Shown here: positions 16,015 through 25,563 of the stretch, one piece after another
Layout of the letters: each line of letters starts with the position of its first letter
Position numbering within the stretch: the stretch's first letter is position 1
NCBI GenBank assembly: GCA_024693065.1
Contig: JAILLP010000027.1
Span: 21,737 to 85,736 of the forward strand
DNA: 64,000 nucleotides
Direction of reading: 5' to 3'
DNA from: Paludibacteraceae bacterium
Lineage (GTDB): Bacteria; Bacteroidota; Bacteroidia; Bacteroidales; Paludibacteraceae
Translations under genes and position numbers: made by a program
The notes under the pieces: model-generated
Told to the model about the DNA's origin: nothing
The model's database searches: none
What the model saw: only the letters and a program-made list of their open reading frames with translations

Positions 16015-16347
16015 CTAATACGTGTACTTCCATTCTTTTGTGTCCGAATCATACACGTAATTCTCATCAAAACCCAAACCGAAAAAAACCTCGTACTTAT
16101 TACTGTCGCGCTTTACGTAAAAAGGTCCAAATCCACTATCATCTCCCATTCCCAATTCTGACATATTCTCGGGCAACCGATTATGCGTAGTGCGAAATTT
16201 TTCAACGGATGAAATCATACAACCACCCTCTTTCCTGTATTGTTCTTCTTCTCTTTCAGCCATCCAGTGCCTACATCGGGTTGTCAACCATAAAAAAGAG
16301 ACAAGACAAATCACTATTATGACTATACGTTTAAAAAGTTTTTTCAT
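16015..16347 (-). CDS. Small membrane-anchored hypothetical protein
   Basis: I start at the ATG at 16347 because the N-terminus MKKLFKRIVIIVICLVSFLW then forms a positive-inside membrane segment. A longer frame from 16446 lacks one. The 110-residue product has one transmembrane segment at residues 7-23. A helix with EKFRTTHNRLPENMSELGM follows, a pattern shared with pseudopilin-like and other small exported Bacteroidota proteins. It ends in a beta sheet rich in Tyr. It is the first gene of the island and lies opposite the GT51 gene. No function can be assigned. Confidence 0.6.
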   Translation of the reverse strand: MKKLFKRIVIIVICLVSFLWLTTRCRHWMAEREEEQYRKEGGCMISSVEKFRTTHNRLPENMSELGMGDDSGFGPFYVKRDSNKYEVFFGLGFDENYVYDSDTKEWKYTY

Positions 16348-16547
16348 GACAAATTCAGGGGTTGGCGTAACAACGCATAAAATGAACCGTTGGGGCAAAT
16401 ATATCAAATATTGGGCAATTTCCCTCTTGTCGGATATTTTTCTCATGAGCGATTCTTTAATTCTTTATGATATTTTTGCACTTCGCATTTGAATGTACGG
16501 GTACATAATATTCTTGTATTTATTTCGTATATTTATAGAAAAAATCA

Positions 16548-16555
16548 TACCTTTG
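16548..16555 (+). promoter_or_regulatory. -7 element (TACCTTTG) of the GT51-nnr operon
   Basis: TACCTTTG fits TAnnTTTG, with an imperfect -33 (TTTC at 16523-16526, spacer 21). The start codon follows 25 bases later. Confidence 0.55.
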
Positions 16556-16580
16556 CCACGAAAAACGAATTTAGGACATA

Positions 16581-18626
16581 ATGAGTCGGAAGAAGTTTTA
16601 TTTCATCGGTTTATTTTTTGTTGTGGTTTTCGCTATCGTATACGCTTTGTATTCGAAGCGAGAGCAGATTCTGATGTCTGTCATCCAGAAAAAGATAGAT
16701 AGATTGGAACAAGCCACTCATGGTGAACTCTCCATCGGCGCGGTTCGGATGGATGGTTTTCGGAAACTGATGATCAGTGACCTCCTCTTCTTGACACCAG
16801 CGAAGGATACGCTGACGACGGTCCGCAAGGTGGGTATTTCCTATAAATTGAGTAACCTGTTGAAATTCAAGGCGAATGTCGAGTCCTTGGAGGTGGATGG
16901 TGTCCGGGTCTACTACAACGATCAGGAGGGTAATCCTCGATACTCTTTTCTGCTGAAGCATGATGGGGATTCCACCGCATCTAGCGGTGATGGGCATTCC
17001 TCAAAGATTGAGTCTTTCGTGCGTATCTACAAGAAGGCGTTGACCTACTTCCCTGAGTCCATGCACATATCGGACGTGGTGGCCATCGGCTACCGGAACG
17101 GCAACCTGTGCAGGTTCTCCTTCCCCGAAAATTCCTTGAAGAACGGTTATCTGGAGGGGCAGGTCATCTATCGTTTGTCTTCGCCTACGGGACAATTCAC
17201 GGAGAAGAGCTTCGTCGTCACCGGTACGTTGAACGAGCCTGACGGTAGGATGGGCTCCATCCGCATTTACCCTGCCACGCAGAACTCCATGCCTCTCTCC
17301 TTCAGGAAGGGAGACAACCTCATGTCCGTCCGTTTCGATACGATGGACATCTCTCTCTCCGCCGACAAGCGGTGCGAGAATTGGAAGGGCAACCTTCGCC
17401 TTGCGCCGTTCACGCTTTCGAATGAGCGGATCGCGGGCATCCCTGTTCAGTTGGACTCCGTCTCGATGAACTATTCGGTGAACATTACCATGGAACCATC
17501 CCTCAAGGTGGAGTTGGACAGTTCCAGCTCGTTGAGCGTCAACGGGTTCCATTTTAATCCATATCTGTTGTATGAGAAAAGGGACACCGCCCCTCATCTG
17601 CGGGTGGAGGTCCATCGTGATAGCTTCGTGGCGCAAACGCTCTTCAATGCATTGCCGAAGGGCTTTTTCACCAATCTGGAGGGAATACAAACGAAGGGTA
17701 CCCTTTCTTATCGTCTATTCTTCGACCTGGATATGAGCCAGATTGATAGTCTGTCGTTCCGTTCCTCGTTGGATAAGCGAGACTTCTCTATCGAGAAGTT
17801 CGGCAAGACGGATTTCACCACCGTGAGCCGTCCGTTCACCTACCATGCGTATGACCATGGCGAGGAGGATGCTTGTTTCGTCGTCGGCGAGCCGAACCCG
17901 GACTTCGTCAAGCTGGAGGAGATCTCCCCTTACCTGAAGCATGCCATCCTGTACTCGGAGGATGGACTCTTCTTCTGCCACAAGGGTTTCCTTGAGACGG
18001 CCATGAACGCCGCCCTCGTCAAGGATATCAAGGAGAAACGTTTTGTCCGTGGCGGGAGCACCATCTCCATGCAGTTGGTGAAGAACCTTTGGCTCAGCAG
18101 GGAGAAGAATATCTTCCGCAAGTTGGAGGAGGCGATGATCGTATGGCTGGTCGAGAACAATAGGCTGGTCTCCAAGAACAGGATGTATGAGATATACTTG
18201 AACGTCATAGAGTGGGGTCCGCACATCTACGGTGCCAAGCAGGCCTCCCATTTCTATTTCTCCAAGGAGCCTTCCGAACTGACGCCTGAGGAGGCTATTT
18301 TCATGGCGAGCATCATCCCTCGTCCGAAGAAGTTCATGTGGTTCTTCGACAACGACCATGAGCTGAAACCGTTCTTGGCGCCCTATTTCGACTTGTTGGG
18401 CGACAAACTATTGCGGCATGAAATCATAACGGAGGAGCAACGTGAGAAGCTAGGTCATAGCGTGAAGCTCACGGGCGCGTCCCGCGTCTATCTGCGCAGT
18501 TCCGTGGCTAAGATGCGCTCCGGGGATGCGGTCGACACGGAGGATGAGAGCGTGCTCCTGGAGTCTCTGGATAAACCAAGGGAAGAGAATGAAACTATTT
18601 CAAACAGCACAGATAAAAACGATTGA
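16581..18626 (+). CDS. Membrane-anchored GT51 peptidoglycan glycosyltransferase with long N-terminal domain
   Basis: The 681-residue protein begins with a membrane anchor (residues 6-24), followed by about 430 residues with AsmA-like beta strands. The GT51 domain comes last (about 440-620). Its motifs are ILYSEDGLFFCHKGF, holding the catalytic Glu, and GGSTISMQLVKNLWLSREKNIFRKLEEA, where the usual QQ is MQ. There is no penicillin-binding transpeptidase domain, so it would polymerise glycan strands without cross-linking. The order, with the large unknown domain before the catalytic one, differs from classical MtgA. The gene overlaps nnr by 38 bases. Confidence 0.85.
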   Translation: MSRKKFYFIGLFFVVVFAIVYALYSKREQILMSVIQKKIDRLEQATHGELSIGAVRMDGFRKLMISDLLFLTPAKDTLTTVRKVGISYKLSNLLKFKANVESLEVDGVRVYYNDQEGNPRYSFLLKHDGDSTASSGDGHSSKIESFVRIYKKALTYFPESMHISDVVAIGYRNGNLCRFSFPENSLKNGYLEGQVIYRLSSPTGQFTEKSFVVTGTLNEPDGRMGSIRIYPATQNSMPLSFRKGDNLMSVRFDTMDISLSADKRCENWKGNLRLAPFTLSNERIAGIPVQLDSVSMNYSVNITMEPSLKVELDSSSSLSVNGFHFNPYLLYEKRDTAPHLRVEVHRDSFVAQTLFNALPKGFFTNLEGIQTKGTLSYRLFFDLDMSQIDSLSFRSSLDKRDFSIEKFGKTDFTTVSRPFTYHAYDHGEEDACFVVGEPNPDFVKLEEISPYLKHAILYSEDGLFFCHKGFLETAMNAALVKDIKEKRFVRGGSTISMQLVKNLWLSREKNIFRKLEEAMIVWLVENNRLVSKNRMYEIYLNVIEWGPHIYGAKQASHFYFSKEPSELTPEEAIFMASIIPRPKKFMWFFDNDHELKPFLAPYFDLLGDKLLRHEIITEEQREKLGHSVKLTGASRVYLRSSVAKMRSGDAVDTEDESVLLESLDKPREENETISNSTDKND

Positions 18627-20103
18627 CGCCTTGACAGCGCAATATGAGCCGATTCATCCGTACAGGCTGATGGAACGTGCCTCCCGTGTTTTTTTCGATG
18701 AGTTATTGCGCTGTGCCCCTTCCGACACCTCCTTTTGTGTGGTCGCCGGCAGTGGTAACAATGGCGGGGATGCGTTGGTGATCGCCCGCTACTTGCTGAT
18801 GATCGGACGCCCGGTCTCCGTCTTCCTGGTGAATCCTAAGGGAAAACTCTCTCCTGATTGTCAATCCGCTTTTAATGACCTGAATGAGAAGTTCCCCAAC
18901 CATATCGTGGAGGTGGTATCGCCTGAACAGCTTGTCATCGAAGGGGATTGGCTCATAGATGGGTTGTTCGGCTCAGGACTCAACCGCCCACTCTCCGGCA
19001 TATACGCTGATATTGTCCGTATCATCAACGAAAGCGGTAAGCATATCGTCTCCATCGACCTGCCTTCGGGTTTGATGGGGGAGGACAATGGCTCGAACGA
19101 TCCGCAAACCATCGTGAAGGCGAATCGTACCTTCACCTTCCAGTTCCCTAAGCTCTCTTTCCTCTTGCCTGAGAATGAGCAGTATGTGGGTGAGGTGACG
19201 ATCCTCGACATCCAATTGCACGCTAAGGCGATTGCGGAGGTGGAGACTGGGTTCTTCCTGACGGAACAGGAGGATGCGCAGGCTCTCTTACGCCCTCGTA
19301 GCCGTTTCGCTCATAAGGGAACATGTGGACATGCCTTGTTGGTCGCAGGTTCCAGGCAGATGACCGGTGCGGCTATCTTGTCTGCCCGCTCCGCCCTGCG
19401 TTCAGGGTGTGGCTTGCTGACCGTTCAGGTGCCTTCTTCTTGCCGGCAGGTGTTGCAAACATCTGTGCCTGAGGCGATTGTGAGAACTGACGATTCGGAG
19501 GAGTGCTTCACCACCGCTCCGGATTGCGTGAAATACAATGCGGTGGGTGTGGGACCGGGTTTGGGAACTTCCGAGGCTTCTGGACGTGCGCTCGCTCAAC
19601 TGCTGGAGGAGGTGGGCGACAAACCATTGGTGATGGATGCGGACGCATTGAATCTATTGGGAAAGAACCCATCGTTGTGGAACAAGATACCGAAGGGGAC
19701 GATCCTGACCCCTCATCCGAAGGAGTTTGAGCGTATTTCGGGCGTGAAATGTGACGGCTATGCCCGTTGGATGAAACAGATTGAGTTGTCCGTTCAGCAT
19801 CAGGTCGTGGTGGTGCTGAAGGGTGCGTATACCTCCGTCTCCTTCCCTGACGGCTCGCTGCATTTCAATACTACAGGCAATGCGGGTATGGCTACGGCTG
19901 GGAGTGGCGACGTGCTGACGGGTGTCATCCTCTCGTTGTTGGCCCAAGGCTATGAGCCTTCCCATGCGGCGCTCTTGGGCGTTTGGTTGCATGGTAAGGC
20001 GGGAGACTGCGCTTTGATGGAGCAGTCGGAGGAGAGCTTGGTGGCGGGTGACTTGATCGCTTCTTTGGGGAAAGCGTTTAGAGAATTAAGAGTTAAGAGT
20101 TAA
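18589..20103 (+). CDS. nnr: Bifunctional NAD(P)H-hydrate epimerase / ADP-dependent dehydratase
   Basis: I start at ATG 18589, where the YjeF N-terminal domain begins (MKLFQTAQIKTIDALTA). The frame runs further upstream but only inside the GT51 gene. Residues 1-215 form the epimerase domain with the GSGNNGGDALVIARYL loop. The rest is the ribokinase-like dehydratase domain, with KGTCGHALLVAGS, TPHPKEFERISG and the closing NTTGNAGMATAGSGDVLTGV. Together they repair hydrated NADH and NADPH. The last residues (LRVKS) and the stop are encoded by an intergenic TTAAGAG repeat, so the natural C-terminus may have been replaced. Confidence 0.95.
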   Translation: MKLFQTAQIKTIDALTAQYEPIHPYRLMERASRVFFDELLRCAPSDTSFCVVAGSGNNGGDALVIARYLLMIGRPVSVFLVNPKGKLSPDCQSAFNDLNEKFPNHIVEVVSPEQLVIEGDWLIDGLFGSGLNRPLSGIYADIVRIINESGKHIVSIDLPSGLMGEDNGSNDPQTIVKANRTFTFQFPKLSFLLPENEQYVGEVTILDIQLHAKAIAEVETGFFLTEQEDAQALLRPRSRFAHKGTCGHALLVAGSRQMTGAAILSARSALRSGCGLLTVQVPSSCRQVLQTSVPEAIVRTDDSEECFTTAPDCVKYNAVGVGPGLGTSEASGRALAQLLEEVGDKPLVMDADALNLLGKNPSLWNKIPKGTILTPHPKEFERISGVKCDGYARWMKQIELSVQHQVVVVLKGAYTSVSFPDGSLHFNTTGNAGMATAGSGDVLTGVILSLLAQGYEPSHAALLGVWLHGKAGDCALMEQSEESLVAGDLIASLGKAFRELRVKS

Positions 20104-20205
20104 GAATTAAGAATTTTGAATTAGGAGTTGAGTCGTTTTGGATAATTATTTACCATTTAACTATTTACAATTTACTATTTAACGATTTGCGATTTACTAT
20201 TCCGA
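20086..20205. repeat. Dispersed repeats between nnr and rnr
   Basis: Units of GAATTAAGAGTTAA (20090-20125) overlap the 3' end of nnr. A run of TTTACCATTTAACTATTTACA-type units (about 20149-20203) follows. The same families occur at 23.55, 41.17, 43.85, 53.73 and 55.92 kb. Confidence 0.85.
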
Positions 20206-20258
20206 GAGGGTTTTAAAGTTTTTTCTTCCTAGTAGGCGGTTGTTATCTCTTAATTTTA

Positions 20259-20266
20259 TAAATTTG
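20259..20266 (+). promoter_or_regulatory. -7 element (TAAATTTG) of the rnr operon
   Basis: TAAATTTG fits TAnnTTTG. A TTG lies at 20240-20242 but the 16-base spacer is short. The start codon is at 20309. Confidence 0.4.
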
Positions 20267-20308
20267 AGCAACGTTTTTTTACGTTACATTATTTTGAAAT
20301 GAATTATT

Positions 20309-22507
20309 ATGGCAAAATCAAATAAGAAGTCGAGGGCTAGTTTGCCTTCCAAAAAAAATAAAAGGGCCAAGGAACCTGCAGGGGGCAAGCAGCTCACGAA
20401 GCAGGAGATGTTGAACCGTACGGTCCGTTTCTTCGAGCAGAATCCTACACAATCGTATAATTACAAGCAGGTCGCTTTCGAGATAGGCATCTCGAACATG
20501 ACCCAGAAGCGCCAGTTGATCCAGCTGATGGAGGACTTGGTGCTGCAGGAGTTCCTCTTCTCCCCTTCGAGCGGGAAGTATAGGCTTGACAATCGTAGCG
20601 GTGCTATCGTGGGTAAGCTGGAGCGCCGCACGGGCGGAAAGATATTCCTCGTGCCGGAGGATGGTGGCGAGGAGGTATTCATCATGGATAAATACCTGAA
20701 CAAGTCCATCGTGGGCGATACGGTCCGTGTCCGCCTCTTCGCGCGCCGCAAGGGATGCATCCAGGAGGGTCAGGTGCTGGACGTCCTGCAACGTGGACAT
20801 GACACTTTCGTGGGTAAGCTGGAGGTGTCGAAAGATTATGCCTTCCTGCAGGTGGACAACCGTTTGTTGGTGAATGATATCTTCATCCCGAAGGATAGCC
20901 TGAAGGGTGGGAAGACTGGCGACAAGGCGATTGTGAGGATCACGGAGTGGTCGAAGCGTGACCGTAACCCGGTGGGTGAGGTCGTTGAGATATTGGGCTC
21001 CGCAGGGGATAACAATGCGGAGATGAACGCTATCTTGGTGGAGTTCGGTTTGCCGTACAACTACCCTCAGGTGGTCGAGGAGGCCGCTAATCAGATCTCT
21101 GACGAGATACCAGCCGATGAGATTGCCCGACGCATAGACTTCCGTGGCGTACCTACGTTTACCATTGACCCGGCCGATGCGAAGGACTTCGACGATGCGT
21201 TGTCCATCCGTAAGCTGGGGGACGGCAAGTGGGAGGTGGGCGTGCATATCGCCGACGTGACCCACTACGTCAAGGAGGGTGACATCATCAACGAGGAGGC
21301 CTTCAAGAGGGCCACGTCCATCTATTTGGTGGACCGTACCATCCCGATGTTGCCGGAGCGCTTGTGCAACGTGATCTGCTCTTTGCGCCCTGACGAGGAT
21401 AAGTGTTGCTACTCCGTCATCTTCCAAATGGATGACGACGCGAATGTGCTGAAGTATCAAATCGCCCATACGGTGATCCGCTCCAACCGCCGCTTCGCCT
21501 ACGAGGAGGCGCAGCAGGTGATCGAGACGAAGGAGGGCGACATGAAGGAGGAAATACTGACCTTGGACGCCCTCGCGAAGAAGTTGCGGGAACGTAGATT
21601 CGCCAAGGGTGCCATCGCCTTCGAACGTACGGAGGTGCGTTTCGAGATCGACGAGAAGGGCAAGCCATTGTCCGTCTATTTCAAGGAGTCCAAGGATGCG
21701 AATAAGTTGATCGAGGAGTTCATGCTCTTGGCCAACCGCACGGTGGCGGAGCACATCGGCAAGGTGAAGAAGTCCGAGAAGGCCAAGACCTTCGTCTATC
21801 GTATCCATGACTTGCCGGACCCGGAGAAGTTGTCCAACCTCTCGCAGTTCATCACCCGTTTCGGTTATAAACTGAAGACGACAGGAAAGAACACGGAGGT
21901 ATCCGCCTCCATCAACCGATTGCTCGACCAGGTGCAGGGCAAGCGTGAGCAGAACCTGATCGAGACGATCACCATACGTTCCATGGCGAAGGCGATCTAT
22001 TCCACGGATAATGTGGGCCACTATGGTTTGGCCTTCGATTTCTACACGCACTTCACGTCACCGATCAGACGATTCCCTGATATGATGGTGCACCGTCTGT
22101 TGGACCGCTATGCGGCAGGACAGAAGAGCGCCGATCAGACCGTCTTCGAGGATTATTGCAAGCATTGCTCCGACATGGAGCAGGTGGCCGCGAATGCTGA
22201 AAGGGCCTCCATCAAGTACAAGCAGGTGGAGTTCATGTCGGACAAGATCGGGCAGACCTTCAACGGTGTCGTTTCAGGCATCCAGGAGTGGGGTATCTAT
22301 GTGGAATTGAACGAAAACAAGTGCGAGGGTATGATTCCTATCCGAGACTTGGACGACGACTTCTATTCCTTCGATGAAAAGGAGTATTGCCTGACGGGAA
22401 GGAAGTATCGCCGCACATACCGGCTGGGTGACGAGGTGGTTGTCCGTATCAAGAAGACGAATCTGGACAAGAAACAAATGGATCTTGAATTAATAGAGAA
22501 ATTATAA
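20309..22507 (+). CDS. rnr: Ribonuclease R
   Basis: The 732-residue enzyme has the standard RNase R order. A basic N-terminus leads into a winged helix (YNYKQVAFEIGISNMTQKRQLIQLME) and two cold-shock domains (FVGKLEVSKDYAFLQVDN). The RNB catalytic domain contains the DPADAKDFDDALSI metal-binding aspartates and HFTSPIRRFPDMMVHRLL. An S1 domain (FNGVVSGIQEWGIYVEL) ends the protein. It degrades structured RNA 3' to 5' processively, in mRNA turnover and rRNA quality control. The next gene overlaps its stop codon by one base, so a lipoprotein is cotranscribed. Confidence 0.97.
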   Translation: MAKSNKKSRASLPSKKNKRAKEPAGGKQLTKQEMLNRTVRFFEQNPTQSYNYKQVAFEIGISNMTQKRQLIQLMEDLVLQEFLFSPSSGKYRLDNRSGAIVGKLERRTGGKIFLVPEDGGEEVFIMDKYLNKSIVGDTVRVRLFARRKGCIQEGQVLDVLQRGHDTFVGKLEVSKDYAFLQVDNRLLVNDIFIPKDSLKGGKTGDKAIVRITEWSKRDRNPVGEVVEILGSAGDNNAEMNAILVEFGLPYNYPQVVEEAANQISDEIPADEIARRIDFRGVPTFTIDPADAKDFDDALSIRKLGDGKWEVGVHIADVTHYVKEGDIINEEAFKRATSIYLVDRTIPMLPERLCNVICSLRPDEDKCCYSVIFQMDDDANVLKYQIAHTVIRSNRRFAYEEAQQVIETKEGDMKEEILTLDALAKKLRERRFAKGAIAFERTEVRFEIDEKGKPLSVYFKESKDANKLIEEFMLLANRTVAEHIGKVKKSEKAKTFVYRIHDLPDPEKLSNLSQFITRFGYKLKTTGKNTEVSASINRLLDQVQGKREQNLIETITIRSMAKAIYSTDNVGHYGLAFDFYTHFTSPIRRFPDMMVHRLLDRYAAGQKSADQTVFEDYCKHCSDMEQVAANAERASIKYKQVEFMSDKIGQTFNGVVSGIQEWGIYVELNENKCEGMIPIRDLDDDFYSFDEKEYCLTGRKYRRTYRLGDEVVVRIKKTNLDKKQMDLELIEKL

Positions 22508-23358
22508 TGACGAAAAGTATTTTGTATGGGGCGTTGGTGTCCCTCCCCTTGTTTTTCTTCTCTTGCGGGGGTGATGGCGGACGTAATGACCGCAGTGATT
22601 TGTCTCTCCGCGGGAAGGTGAAGAGTGTGACGGAAAAGCAGTTTCATGCGCTTGTGACGGACGAAGGTGATATTGTGAAAGGCGCCTTCTTCCGTACGGA
22701 AGGAGAGTGGGACTTCGTGGAGAAGTTCAACAAGGATGGTATGTTCACCTCCATCTCTTTCCTGGATAGGGACGGGGATACGATCAGCAAGAGCATCTAC
22801 GAGTATGATGAGAAGGGAAAGCTTGCCTCGAAGAGTTTCTACGACCCGACTTTGAAGATGAAGTCCGAGTATGAGTACGATTCGCAGGGACGTGTCAAGC
22901 TGACTTATGACTTCGACGAGGACGGAGACCTGATGCTCGCCACTTCCACGGAGTACAATGACGATAATTTGATAGAGACCAGTACGACGTTCAACAAGCA
23001 GGGCAAGTACCTGCGGCAGTCAGTTTCGCAGAAGAATAAGAAGGGCTTCGTGACGGATTACAAGTACTATAACGAAGAACGTAAGTTGGGCAATTGGCGC
23101 AAGGAAATCCATGCGGAAGACGGCAAGTTGACCGAGATGTCCGTCCTGAACCAGGACGAGACCGTCGCGTTTGTCGTGAAGTATCTGTATAACAAGCAGG
23201 GCGACCTGACGTCGAGCGAGCCCATCTCGGAGACTGACGAGTACTTGGCGGACCGATATGTCTATGAGTATGATAAAAAGTCCAACTGGCGGAGACGGAT
23301 CCACTTCAAGGGGGATTCCGCCTATAGTGTGACGGAACGTGTCATCGAGTATTATTAA
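22507..23358 (+). CDS. Lipoprotein with repeated YEYD (YD-like) strands
   Basis: The 283-residue protein starts with a lipoprotein signal (MTKSILYGALVSLPLFFFSC), Cys20 being the likely anchor. The mature part repeats a pattern of about 20-25 residues (IYEYDEKGKLASKSFYD, YEYDSQGRVKLTYDFDEDG, YVYEYDKKSNW). This resembles the beta hairpins of RHS/YD-repeat shells and of Bacteroidota cell-surface proteins. No catalytic motif is visible. Its ATG overlaps the rnr stop (TAATG), implying coupled translation, though a link between RNase R and an envelope lipoprotein is unexplained. Confidence 0.75.
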   Translation: MTKSILYGALVSLPLFFFSCGGDGGRNDRSDLSLRGKVKSVTEKQFHALVTDEGDIVKGAFFRTEGEWDFVEKFNKDGMFTSISFLDRDGDTISKSIYEYDEKGKLASKSFYDPTLKMKSEYEYDSQGRVKLTYDFDEDGDLMLATSTEYNDDNLIETSTTFNKQGKYLRQSVSQKNKKGFVTDYKYYNEERKLGNWRKEIHAEDGKLTEMSVLNQDETVAFVVKYLYNKQGDLTSSEPISETDEYLADRYVYEYDKKSNWRRRIHFKGDSAYSVTERVIEYY

Positions 23359-23587
23359 AGCAGTTTCGGAAAATTCATCGCTTTTATTTAGCAGGAAATG
23401 CCTGTATAATCATAGGACATGAAGATAGAGGAGCGTCGTGTTTTGATGCCACGTCTCTTTCTCATGCAGACATGCAGAGGTCTCAATTCCTCTTGCAGAA
23501 AAGAGTTCATAGAGTGTTGATGTGATAATTTCGCGTCAACACTTATTGTAAATGGTAAATTGTAAATGATTAAATAGTAAATATTCT

Positions 23588-23595
23588 TACCTTTG
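23588..23595 (+). promoter_or_regulatory. -7 element (TACCTTTG) of the ABC-F gene
   Basis: TACCTTTG fits TAnnTTTG, 30 bases before the ATG at 23626. It follows a stretch of the AAATGGTAAATTGTAAATG repeat family (23551-23585). No good -33 is seen. Confidence 0.5.
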
Positions 23596-23625
23596 CGCCA
23601 CGAAAATTTATTAGCATAATTTCAG

Positions 23626-25563
23626 ATGATTTCTGTAGATAAACTGACGATTCGATTCGGGAGCGTCACGTTGTTTAATGATATTTCCTATGTGGTGAAC
23701 CCTAAGGATAAGATTGCCTTAGTCGGTAAGAATGGTGCGGGTAAGAGTACGATGTTGAAGGTCTTCGCGGGTATCCAGCCTGCGACGAGCGGAAGTGTCT
23801 CTGTGCCGAAGGACGTCACGATCGGTTATTTGCCGCAGCACATGATCCACAACGATGGGGTCACTGTCATGGAGGAGGCGGAGAAGGCCTTCTCCGATAT
23901 CTTCGAGCTCCAGAAGGAGATTGAACGCATGACGGTGGAGTTGTCCGAAAGAACCGATTATGAGTCTGCCTCATACCAACAGTTGATAGAGCGTCTGACG
24001 CACGCCAACGAGCGTCTGGACATGATGGGCGTGAACAACTTCAAGGGCGAGGTGGAGAAAACGCTCTTGGGCCTCGGTTTTGTCCGCTCCGACTTCACCC
24101 GCCAGACGAGCGAGTTCAGCGGTGGTTGGCGTATGCGTATCGAATTGGCCAAGATCCTGCTGAAACGTCCTGACGTCCTTTTGTTGGACGAGCCGACCAA
24201 CCACCTCGATATAGAGTCCATCCAATGGCTGGAGGAGTTCCTCAAATCGAGCGGTAGCGCAGTCATCTTGGTGTCGCACGACCGTGCCTTCATCGATGCG
24301 GTCACGAACCGTACCATAGAGATCTCTTTAGGCAAAATATACGATTACAAGGTTTCCTATTCCAAATACGTGGAGTTGCGCAAGGAGCGCCGCGAACAGC
24401 AGCTGCGGGCCTACGAGAACCAGCAGAAGCAGATACAAGACACGGAAGACTTCATCGAGCGTTTCCGTTACAAAGCTACCAAGTCCAATCAGGTGCAGTC
24501 GCGCATCAAGCAGTTGGAGAAGCTGGATATCATCGAGGTGGATGAGGAGGATAACTCCGCCTTGCACCTGAAATTCCCTCCTGCGCCGCATTCCGGTACC
24601 ATCACGGTCGAGGCGCAACACTTGACGAAGAGGTATGGCGACAATGTCGTCCTGGAAGATATTGATTTAACGATTAAACGAGGCGAGAAGGTGGCCTTCG
24701 TGGGCAAAAACGGTGAGGGTAAATCCACGCTGGTCAAGTGCATCATGGAGCAGATCCCTTATGATGGGACCCTGAAGCTGGGTCATTTGGTCAAGATAGG
24801 CTATTTCGCCCAGAACCAGGCCTCTTTATTGGACGAGAACCTTACCGTGTTCGACACGATCGACCGTGTGGCGGTGGGGGATGTGCGCACGAAGATCCGT
24901 GACATCCTAGGCGCTTTCATGTTCGGTGGCGAGGCCTCCGACAAGAAGGTGAAGGTGCTCTCGGGTGGTGAGCGTACCCGTTTGGCGATGATCCGTCTGC
25001 TGCTGGAACCGGTTAATTTCTTGGTGCTCGACGAGCCGACCAACCACTTGGACATGCGTTCGAAGGATGTGCTGAAGGACGCTATCAAGGCGTTCAACGG
25101 AACGGTGGTTGTGGTTTCCCACGACCGTGAGTTCTTGGATGGCTTGGTGGACAAGGTCTATGAATTCGGCAACCATAAGATCAAGGAGCATCTGGGAGGC
25201 ATCTATGATTTCTTGCAGTCCAAGAAGATGGCTTCCCTGCAGGAGTTGGAGCGCAAGGCGCAACCGCAGGTGACGGAAGCTAAGGAGGTCAAACCGTCCG
25301 ATAATAAGCTCTCGTATGAGGCGAAGAAGGAGCTGACGAAGAAGATCCGCAAGGCCGAGAAGGCGGTGGCGGATTCGGAGGCGGAGATCAACGCTATCGA
25401 GCAACGCATCGCGGAGATCGAGACGGAGCTGCAGAACCCTGAGAATGCGACGAACACAGCCTTGTTCGACGAGTATAAGAAGAAAAAACACGAACTGGAG
25501 CAGAAGATGTACGAGTGGGAGCTCCTTTCCGAGGAGTTGGAGACGGTGAAGGCGCAGGCCTGA
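23626..25563 (+). CDS. ABC-F family ribosome-associated ATPase
   Basis: The 645-residue protein has two ATP-binding cassettes and no membrane domain. The first has Walker A GKNGAGKST at 34-42, signature FSGGWRMRIELAKILL and Walker B LLLDEPTNHLD. The second has GKNGEGKST near 363, LSGGERTRLAMIRLLL and LVLDEPTNHLD. Between them is the charged interdomain linker (YSKYVELRKERREQQLRAYE). A C-terminal coiled coil occupies about 575-645. ABC-F proteins bind the ribosomal E site and help translation of difficult sequences or protect against antibiotics. The layout is that of a housekeeping Uup/YdiF-like member rather than a specialised resistance protein. Confidence 0.93.
   Translation: MISVDKLTIRFGSVTLFNDISYVVNPKDKIALVGKNGAGKSTMLKVFAGIQPATSGSVSVPKDVTIGYLPQHMIHNDGVTVMEEAEKAFSDIFELQKEIERMTVELSERTDYESASYQQLIERLTHANERLDMMGVNNFKGEVEKTLLGLGFVRSDFTRQTSEFSGGWRMRIELAKILLKRPDVLLLDEPTNHLDIESIQWLEEFLKSSGSAVILVSHDRAFIDAVTNRTIEISLGKIYDYKVSYSKYVELRKERREQQLRAYENQQKQIQDTEDFIERFRYKATKSNQVQSRIKQLEKLDIIEVDEEDNSALHLKFPPAPHSGTITVEAQHLTKRYGDNVVLEDIDLTIKRGEKVAFVGKNGEGKSTLVKCIMEQIPYDGTLKLGHLVKIGYFAQNQASLLDENLTVFDTIDRVAVGDVRTKIRDILGAFMFGGEASDKKVKVLSGGERTRLAMIRLLLEPVNFLVLDEPTNHLDMRSKDVLKDAIKAFNGTVVVVSHDREFLDGLVDKVYEFGNHKIKEHLGGIYDFLQSKKMASLQELERKAQPQVTEAKEVKPSDNKLSYEAKKELTKKIRKAEKAVADSEAEINAIEQRIAEIETELQNPENATNTALFDEYKKKKHELEQKMYEWELLSEELETVKAQA

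Noticed and set aside
20318..22051. 577-codon minus-strand frame inside rnr
   Set aside because: Open antisense frames are expected from the codon bias of the real gene. It is Leu/His/Arg-rich with no domain.
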